Source: an uncultured Porphyromonas sp.
Lineage (GTDB): Bacteria; Bacteroidota; Bacteroidia; Bacteroidales; Porphyromonadaceae
Assembly (NCBI RefSeq): GCF_938046015.1
Contig: NZ_CALIXW010000008.1
Span: 1-37,567, forward strand
Reading direction: 5' to 3'
Length of the DNA: 37,567 bases
The position numbers and the translations under genes were made by a program. Each line of letters opens with the position of its first letter. The first letter of the stretch is position 1. The notes below the pieces were generated by a model. It saw only the letters and a program-made list of their open reading frames with translations, was not told the DNA's origin and made no database searches. Positions 32,476 through 37,567 of this stretch are shown in pieces.

Positions 32476-32916
32476 GTTTCTATTTTAGTACTAAGGTGCT
32501 GTGTGAGGCTTGGCTCTCTCCGTCCTCCCAATAGGCTGATTGAGGAGGAAGAAGCCCCCTAAGGGCTTGCTCGCTATTAGATTATAAGTCTGAGCTCAGC
32601 GGTGTAAGCTCAAGACTCACTGCCCGCTCTAATTGCTCGGGCGAGGGCTCGACGGCGTGCGGTAGCGGTCGGCGGGGATAGGGGGAGGGGGGCTGAGGCA
32701 TATCAGTCAGCGGGCTGAGGGACGTCAGTGGCGAGCGTGAGGGATAGCAGTCAGCGAGGCTGAGGGATATCCCTCGCGGAGCTCGGCTAAGGCTGGGGGC
32801 GCACTGGGCTTTTGCTTGGCGTACGCTGGGAGGGCTTGAGCGGGGTGGGGTAGTGGCTGGGCTCCTCCGCCCCTACCGTGTCCTCCGCGCTGTGTGGCTA
32901 GGGCAGGGCTTTTCCG
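32476..32916. other. Intergenic region before pabA
   Basis: Non-coding. It contains array C (32696-32784) and, further left, two TTGCTCG strings exactly 66 bp apart (32567 and 32633), suggesting an older out-of-phase piece of the same repeat family. The frame open from 32853 is not used because a promoter box lies inside it. Confidence 0.55.
32696..32784 (+). repeat. 22-bp array C (4 units)
   Basis: Cores start at 32696 (AGGCATATCAGT), 32718 (AGGGACGTCAGT), 32740 (AGGGATAGCAGT) and 32763 (AGGGATATCCCT): spacing 22, 22, 23. The last core is part of the perfect palindrome GAGGGATATCCCTC. The order of variants is the same as in array B, and the first units of B and C differ at one position in 22. 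Confidence 0.88.
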
Positions 32917-32924
32917 TACCTTTG
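32917..32924 (+). promoter_or_regulatory. -7 box next to the pabA start
   Basis: TACCTTTG ends 6 bp before the ATG at 32931, so the transcript would have almost no leader. No convincing -33 TTG was found. Confidence 0.5.
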
Positions 32925-32930
32925 CCTTAT

Positions 32931-33587
32931 ATGATACGTCTACTCGTCATTGATAATAGGGACTCCTTCGTCTACAATATCGTCCAGCTCCTTCGGGAGC
33001 TGCCTGAGATCAGCTATGAGCTCAGGCAGGAGGAGGCGCTCGCGGGCGAGCAGCTGGAGGGCTACGATGGGCTGATCCTCTCCCCAGGGCCGGGACTGCC
33101 TGGAGACTACCCCGAGATGCTGCGCCTGGTGCGGCTGGCTCTAGAGCACGGGCTTCCGCTGCTCGGCGTCTGCCTCGGGCATCAGGCGCTGGCCGAGACG
33201 CTGGGCGCCCAGCTCTATCAGCTGGAGCGACCCCTGCATGGGCATGCCAGCCAGCTCGTGCAGCTCGCGGCCGATCCTATCCTCGGGGCGGAGGCCAGCG
33301 GGCGTATCATCGGGCGCTACCATAGCTGGGCGGTGGAGGCGAAGAGCCTGCCGCCCTGCCTCGTCGCTACGGCGCTGAGCAGCCCGCTCAGCTCGGAGGC
33401 CAACGAGGAGCCCGTGGTGATGGCCCTTAGACACCGCAGCCGTCCCGCCTTCGGCCTGCAGTTCCACCCCGAGAGCATGATCAGTCAGGAGGGGGCGGGC
33501 TATATAGAGCGCTTCGTCGCCCTCATCGCTGCGGGGCTAGGACAAGGGGCGCACTTCGACCAAAGAATAGACTATGTACTTCCGTGA
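32931..33587 (+). CDS. pabA: Aminodeoxychorismate/anthranilate synthase component II
   Basis: A 218-residue class I glutamine amidotransferase that supplies ammonia for p-aminobenzoate or anthranilate synthesis. It begins LLVIDNRDSFVYN, has SPGPG at 51-55, the nucleophile C81 in GVCLGHQ and H179/E181 in FHPES. The open frame starts at 32853, but the family N terminus and the promoter box place the start at 32931. No trpE or pabB is adjacent, so folate versus tryptophan use cannot be decided; pabA is chosen because no trp genes are near. Overlaps holB by 14 bp. Confidence 0.88.
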   Translation: MIRLLVIDNRDSFVYNIVQLLRELPEISYELRQEEALAGEQLEGYDGLILSPGPGLPGDYPEMLRLVRLALEHGLPLLGVCLGHQALAETLGAQLYQLERPLHGHASQLVQLAADPILGAEASGRIIGRYHSWAVEAKSLPPCLVATALSSPLSSEANEEPVVMALRHRSRPAFGLQFHPESMISQEGAGYIERFVALIAAGLGQGAHFDQRIDYVLP

Positions 33588-34722
33588 TATCATCGGGCAG
33601 GAGGCTGCCAAGCGGCTCCTGCTGGAGACCGCCCAGCGGGGCATCGTGCCGCATGCACAGCTCTTCGTCGGGCGCGACGGCTCGGGGGCGCTTGGGCTGG
33701 CCTATGCCTATGCGCGCTACCTCAACTGTCAGGAGCCCAGTGCTACCGACGCCTGCGGGCACTGTCCCTCCTGTCGCCGCTACGACGGCTATGCCGAGCA
33801 GGAGCTGCTCTACCTCTTTCCCATCGTCAACGAGGCGGGGCGCAACTACTGCAGCGACTACCTCGAGCCCTGGCGTCAGTACCTCGCGCGTGGCCCCTAC
33901 GGGCGCTATGAGGAGTGGCTGGAGCAGCTCGGGGCGACGGGCAAGCGTGCCTCGATCTTCGCCCGGGAGGGAGACGAACTGCAGCAGCACCTGAGCTACC
34001 GCGTCGGCGGGAAGGGCTATCGTGTGCTCATCGTATGGTGTCCCGAGCGGATGCAGGAGGCGCTGGGGAATAAGCTCCTCAAGTTTGTTGAGGAGCCCGC
34101 AGCCCGCACGGTCATCCTCATGGTGACGATGCAGGAGGAGCTGGTACTGGGGACGCTGCGTAGCCGTATGCAGCGCCTACAGCTACAGCCGCTCAGTGAG
34201 GGTGAGCTGATCGGCGCCCTGATGGCCCTGCCCAGTGTCCCCGCAGGCTCGGACGCCCTGCTGGCGGCACACCTGGCGGATGGGAGCTGGCGTCGTGCGC
34301 GCGAGCTCTTCCTCGGTGAGGACACGAGCGACCGCGAGCTCTTCGGCTACCTGCAGCGTATCCTCCGCGCTACGGTCAATGCCCAGCCGCTGGAGATGCG
34401 CACCCTCGGCGATGAGCTCGCTCAGCTGAGCCGCGATGAGCAGACGCAGCTCATCGAGTACCTGGCACGGATGTTCCGCGAATTCTATCTCTACAACCTG
34501 CAGCAGCCCGAGCTGAACTACCTGACCAGTCGTGAGCAGGGCATAGCCCAGTACCTGCGCCGTGTCGTCATGGGGCAGAATGTACGTGTCGTCCAGGAGG
34601 AGTTGGATCTAGCGCAGCGTCACCTGGCGCAGAATGTCAATGTGCGGATGGTCTTCTTCGACCTCCTACTGCGCTTGACCTCGGCTCTGGCGGCCAGCTA
34701 CCGCCAGCACGGGATACGTTGA
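33574..34722 (+). CDS. holB: DNA polymerase III subunit delta prime
   Basis: A 382-residue clamp-loader subunit. MYFRDIIGQEAAKRLLLE begins the AAA+ domain. The P-loop position reads GRDGSGAL (33-40), lacking the Lys-Thr of a working Walker A, as expected for a delta prime that does not hydrolyse ATP. C52, C61, C64 and C67 form the zinc module. NKLLKFVEEPAARTVILM near 165-182 is the conserved sensor region, and LRSRMQ follows. Translation overlaps the end of pabA by 14 bp. Confidence 0.92.
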   Translation: MYFRDIIGQEAAKRLLLETAQRGIVPHAQLFVGRDGSGALGLAYAYARYLNCQEPSATDACGHCPSCRRYDGYAEQELLYLFPIVNEAGRNYCSDYLEPWRQYLARGPYGRYEEWLEQLGATGKRASIFAREGDELQQHLSYRVGGKGYRVLIVWCPERMQEALGNKLLKFVEEPAARTVILMVTMQEELVLGTLRSRMQRLQLQPLSEGELIGALMALPSVPAGSDALLAAHLADGSWRRARELFLGEDTSDRELFGYLQRILRATVNAQPLEMRTLGDELAQLSRDEQTQLIEYLARMFREFYLYNLQQPELNYLTSREQGIAQYLRRVVMGQNVRVVQEELDLAQRHLAQNVNVRMVFFDLLLRLTSALAASYRQHGIR

Positions 34723-34817
34723 CGCTACGCGCGGCGCGCTGCTTCGCAGGGCTCGCCTACTCGCCTAAAGGGCGTATCTTCGCACTACAATTACTAATCC
34801 TTATAGAACTCCCCCTT

Positions 34818-36302
34818 ATGAAGCACCTACTCTCACTAGCCTTGCTGGCTGCCTGTAGCGCCCTGCCAGTGGTGGCCCAAAGCGTGTCCGATAGCCTCGG
34901 CCTGCGCTGTGCTACCGAGGTCTTCAGCCTCCCGCATCGCCCCTTCATGCACAAGATCGTAGCCTCCTCTCCCGAGGCTCAGCTGAGCGTCAAGGGCCTG
35001 CCCAAGGGCCTTCGCTGGAATGCGCAGCGCTGCCTCATCGAGGGTACAGCACCCGCCGCAGGGAGCTACAGCTACAGCCTCATCGTGAGCTCGGGCAAGC
35101 AGCAGCGTACCATCCCTGCCCAGCTCACCGTGAGCAAGAGCCTCGGGCTGGCGCGTCCCTTCATGGGTTGGATCTCGTGGAATGTCGTCGAGGGCAATAT
35201 CTCCGCTTCCATCGTACGGCAGGTGGCCGACGCGATGACGACGCAGGGGCTGAGTGCATCAGGCTACCGCTACCTCATCATCGACGACCTATGGCACGCC
35301 CCCCAGCGTGCTGCCGATGGCGCTACCCAGCCCGACCCGAAGAAGTTCCCCGAGGGGATGAAGCCTGTCGTAGACTACGTCCACGAGCGGGGGCTGAAGT
35401 TCGGGATCTACTCCGATGCTGCTGAGCGTACCTGCGCAGGCGCCTATGGCTCGCTCGGCTACGAGCAGCAGGATGCGCGCACCTATGCTCAGTGGGGCGT
35501 CGATCTCCTGAAGTACGACTACTGCCATGCCCCTAAGGACGCCGCTACGGCCGAGGAGCGCTACCGCACGATGGGTACTGCGCTGCGTGAGGCAGGGGGC
35601 ATCCTGCTCTATATGTGTGAGTGGGGCGCCCGCAAGCCTTGGCTGTGGGGGGCACGCACGGGGGCCTCTGCCTGGCGTGCGACCTACGACACGCGTGACT
35701 GCTGGGTCGGTAAGCCTGGCGGCATAGGCGTGACGCAGAGCATCGAGGACATGAAGGGGCTATGGCCCTACAGCGGGGTGAACCGCTTCAACGACGCCGA
35801 TATGATGTGCGTCGGGATCCATGGGACGGGGAAGTCCAGTAGTGATCTCTGCGCCACGGGCCCCGGGATGACGCAGGACGAATACACGACCCAGTTCGCC
35901 CTCTGGTGCATGTGGTCCTCGCCGCTGCTGCTGTCCTTCGACCTGACGAAGCCCATCAGCCCCGAGGACAAGCGCCTGATCACCAATGCCGACCTCATAG
36001 CCCTAGACCAAGACGAGCTAGGTCAGCAGGCAGAGCTCGTCCTAGAGGATCAGGGCATCATCTACTTCATGAAGGACCTGGCCAACGGGGATGTGGCCAT
36101 TTCCGCGACCAACCTCAAGGACTCGGAGCAGACGGTGCACTTCGACTTCACACGCTTCTCCGCCCTCAAGGCCAAGGTGCGCTACCGCGTCCGCGACTGT
36201 GTGGAGCAGCGCACGCTCCCTGCCGTACAGGGAAGTCTCTCCACGGCTGTCCGCCCCCATGCCACCGTCGTCTATCGCCTCAGCCGCCTAGCCCGTCGCT
36301 AG
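34818..36302 (+). CDS. Secreted alpha-galactosidase, GH27
   Basis: A 494-residue enzyme releasing terminal alpha-galactose from glycans. A signal peptide covers about 1-21 (KHLLSLALLAACSALPVVAQ). Residues 25-107 form a putative Ig-like He_PIG domain (LPKGLRW, EGTAPAAGSYSYSL). The GH27 barrel starts near 116 with GWISWNVVEG; the nucleophile is D234 in KYDYC, and D291 in WRATYD is the likely acid/base. The frame is open to 34719 inside holB; the signal peptide sets the start. TATCTTCG (34775-34782) is one base from the -7 consensus. GH95 follows 40 bp later, so both probably form a small glycan-degradation operon. Confidence 0.93.
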   Translation: MKHLLSLALLAACSALPVVAQSVSDSLGLRCATEVFSLPHRPFMHKIVASSPEAQLSVKGLPKGLRWNAQRCLIEGTAPAAGSYSYSLIVSSGKQQRTIPAQLTVSKSLGLARPFMGWISWNVVEGNISASIVRQVADAMTTQGLSASGYRYLIIDDLWHAPQRAADGATQPDPKKFPEGMKPVVDYVHERGLKFGIYSDAAERTCAGAYGSLGYEQQDARTYAQWGVDLLKYDYCHAPKDAATAEERYRTMGTALREAGGILLYMCEWGARKPWLWGARTGASAWRATYDTRDCWVGKPGGIGVTQSIEDMKGLWPYSGVNRFNDADMMCVGIHGTGKSSSDLCATGPGMTQDEYTTQFALWCMWSSPLLLSFDLTKPISPEDKRLITNADLIALDQDELGQQAELVLEDQGIIYFMKDLANGDVAISATNLKDSEQTVHFDFTRFSALKAKVRYRVRDCVEQRTLPAVQGSLSTAVRPHATVVYRLSRLARR

Positions 36303-36342
36303 ACTCCCAGCAGCTAATCATCATCCTAAGACCAAACTATAC

Positions 36343-37567
36343 ATGTATAGACCCAAGCAAGTCATCCTGCTCCTCGGCCTAAGCCTCGCGCTCCCGCTGG
36401 GGCTCTTGGCTGGCGTGCGCCCTAAGGCCACTCCGAGCCCCCTCCTCAAGGACAGCAGCGCCTACCGCCAGGCGTTGAGCTACCACCTCGATCGTCCCGC
36501 ACGCAGCATGATGGAGGAGCTCCCCCTAGGCAATGGACGCCTGGGTATGCTCTCCGATGGGGGTGTGCAGCGCCAGCGCATCACGCTCAACGAGAGCTCC
36601 ATGTGGAGCGGAAGCATCGACTCTACGGCGCTCAATCCCGAGGCGGCCAAGCACCTGCCCGAGATCCGTCAGCTGCTCTTCGCAGGTAAGGCCAAGGAGG
36701 CCGAGGCCCTGATGTACCGCACCTTCGTCTGCGGGGGGAAGGGCAGCGGCCACGGTAGTGGAGCCAAGGTGCCCTACGGCAGCTACGAGGTCGGGGGCTT
36801 CCTCCATCTGGACTGGATGCGCGCGCCGCAGCTCTCCGCCTACCGCCGTAGCCTCGACCTCCAGGAGGGGATCAGCACCGAGCGCCTCGAGGTCGCAGGC
36901 AGTCTCTACCGTCTCAAGACGCTCTACAGCTCCATGACCCAGGACGTGCAGGTACTGCACATCGAGAACCTCAGCCCCGAGGCCAAGAGCGATACGCTCC
37001 GCCTCACGCTGAGCCGCCCCGAGTGCGGCCAGACGGCCGTGATGGGCGGTATGCTCACCATGAGCGGGGCTCTCAGCGACGGCAAGGGCGGCCAAGGACT
37101 GCGCTATGCTATCCTCGTTAGGCCCGTACTCCCCGAGGGCGGGCAGCTGATCACTGAGGGGCAGGAGCTCCTCGTCGTAGGGGCGCCCGTCGTGACGATC
37201 TATGTGGCGCATAATACCAACTACTACGATCCACGACTCCCCCTTCTGGCGAAGGGCGTCGAGCAGCTGGTGGCGGCAGAGCGCCTCGGTGAGGCACAGC
37301 TCCGCAGCGCCCAGCGGCAGACCTTCGGCGAGCGTATGGGGCGCGTGCAGATCGCTCTGAAGGGGAGCGATGAGACCCGCCTCAGCCTGCCGATAGACCA
37401 GCGCCTCATCGCCTACTACCGCGAGCCCGAGCGTGACCCTGCGCTGGCTGCGCTCTACCTGCAGTTCGGCCGCTACCTCCTCCTCTCTAGTACTCGCCCT
37501 GGTGCTCTGCCGCCCAACCTGCAGGGCCTATGGACCAATACCATCCAGGCGCCATGGAATGGGGACT
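36343..37567 (+). CDS. GH95 family alpha-L-fucosidase (5' part)
   Basis: An open frame of 408 codons that runs off the window. It begins MYRPKQVILLLGLSLALPLGLLAG, a signal or anchor peptide, then shows the GH95 N-terminal beta domain: LPLGNGRLGML, RITLNESSMWSG, and, near the window end, LPPNLQGLWTNT followed by PWNGD. This is the start of the catalytic barrel; the catalytic Asn, Glu and Asp expected further on are outside the window. GH95 enzymes remove alpha-1,2-fucose or related alpha-L-galactose. Paired with the GH27 gene, it suggests use of mucin-type or blood-group glycans (inference). A typical family member is about 800 residues. Confidence 0.92.
   Translation, partial: MYRPKQVILLLGLSLALPLGLLAGVRPKATPSPLLKDSSAYRQALSYHLDRPARSMMEELPLGNGRLGMLSDGGVQRQRITLNESSMWSGSIDSTALNPEAAKHLPEIRQLLFAGKAKEAEALMYRTFVCGGKGSGHGSGAKVPYGSYEVGGFLHLDWMRAPQLSAYRRSLDLQEGISTERLEVAGSLYRLKTLYSSMTQDVQVLHIENLSPEAKSDTLRLTLSRPECGQTAVMGGMLTMSGALSDGKGGQGLRYAILVRPVLPEGGQLITEGQELLVVGAPVVTIYVAHNTNYYDPRLPLLAKGVEQLVAAERLGEAQLRSAQRQTFGERMGRVQIALKGSDETRLSLPIDQRLIAYYREPERDPALAALYLQFGRYLLLSSTRPGALPPNLQGLWTNTIQAPWNGD

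Noticed and set aside
32853..32930. N-terminal extension of pabA by 26 residues
   Set aside because: Contains the TACCTTTG box, and the family N terminus begins at 32931.
340..32930. tRNA, rRNA or insertion sequence in the long gaps
   Set aside because: Read through each gap; no cloverleaf, no rRNA core and no transposase or terminal inverted repeats were recognised. A tRNA scan would settle it.

Overview
The window is chromosomal DNA from a Bacteroidota bacterium, most likely a high-GC Porphyromonas or close relative. Supporting signs are the RseC-RnfBCDGEA gene order, a long-form PPi-dependent phosphofructokinase, a Pif1-like helicase with a C-terminal helix-turn-helix, KdtX-type LPS glycosyltransferases, and at least seven start regions with the Bacteroidota -7 box TAnnTTTG (four with a TTG 19-20 bp upstream). 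Coding DNA is roughly 60% GC by eye. I saw no rRNA, tRNA, insertion sequence, prophage or CRISPR array. The genus is inference.

Layout. 1-1301: gene-free DNA with a decaying 66-bp tandem repeat and a 22-bp array. 1372-4119 (+): superfamily 1 helicase with a nuclease-like tail. 4256-5323 (-): P-loop NTPase fused to a CYTH domain. 9721-5587 (-): DUF1304 membrane protein followed by gnd, zwf and pgl, the whole oxidative pentose phosphate branch. 9722-10321: gene-free, with a long 22-bp array. 10322-12075 (+): grpE-dnaJ, converging on PPi-phosphofructokinase (14000-12354), itself preceded by the Pif1-like helicase (16388-14055). 18108-16612 (-): panB and a TRIC-family membrane protein. 19759-18239 (-): guaA. 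20265-22279 (+): two glycosyltransferases, converging on a minus-strand set of GIY-YIG protein, lipid A acyltransferase and two paralogous GT2 enzymes (26181-22276). 26862-32403 (+): rseC and the complete Rnf ion-pumping ferredoxin:NAD oxidoreductase. 32931-34722 (+): pabA-like amidotransferase overlapping holB. 34818-37567 (+): secreted GH27 alpha-galactosidase and the 5' part of a GH95 alpha-fucosidase.

How the genes fit together. The GNTPase and helicase genes stand alone; the carbon genes (gnd-zwf-pgl, PPi-PFK, GH27, GH95) indicate a saccharolytic life on host or dietary glycans. Rnf couples ferredoxin and NADH to an ion gradient, as expected for an anaerobe. The 20-26 kb block builds the outer-membrane LPS.

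The most unusual signal is not a gene. Nearly every long intergenic region carries direct repeats spaced 22 bp apart (near 1029, 5369, 9903-10188, 12160, 19985, 21039, 26450, 32696), and the first repeat has period 66 = 3 x 22. Units are strongly diverged in sequence but keep exact phase. Two arrays 12.7 kb apart and in opposite orientation carry the same four unit variants in the same order, so they are copies of one element. This looks like a diverged minisatellite or MITE-like family that has seeded much of the non-coding DNA, possibly related to the 22-23-bp-repeat elements reported from P. gingivalis.
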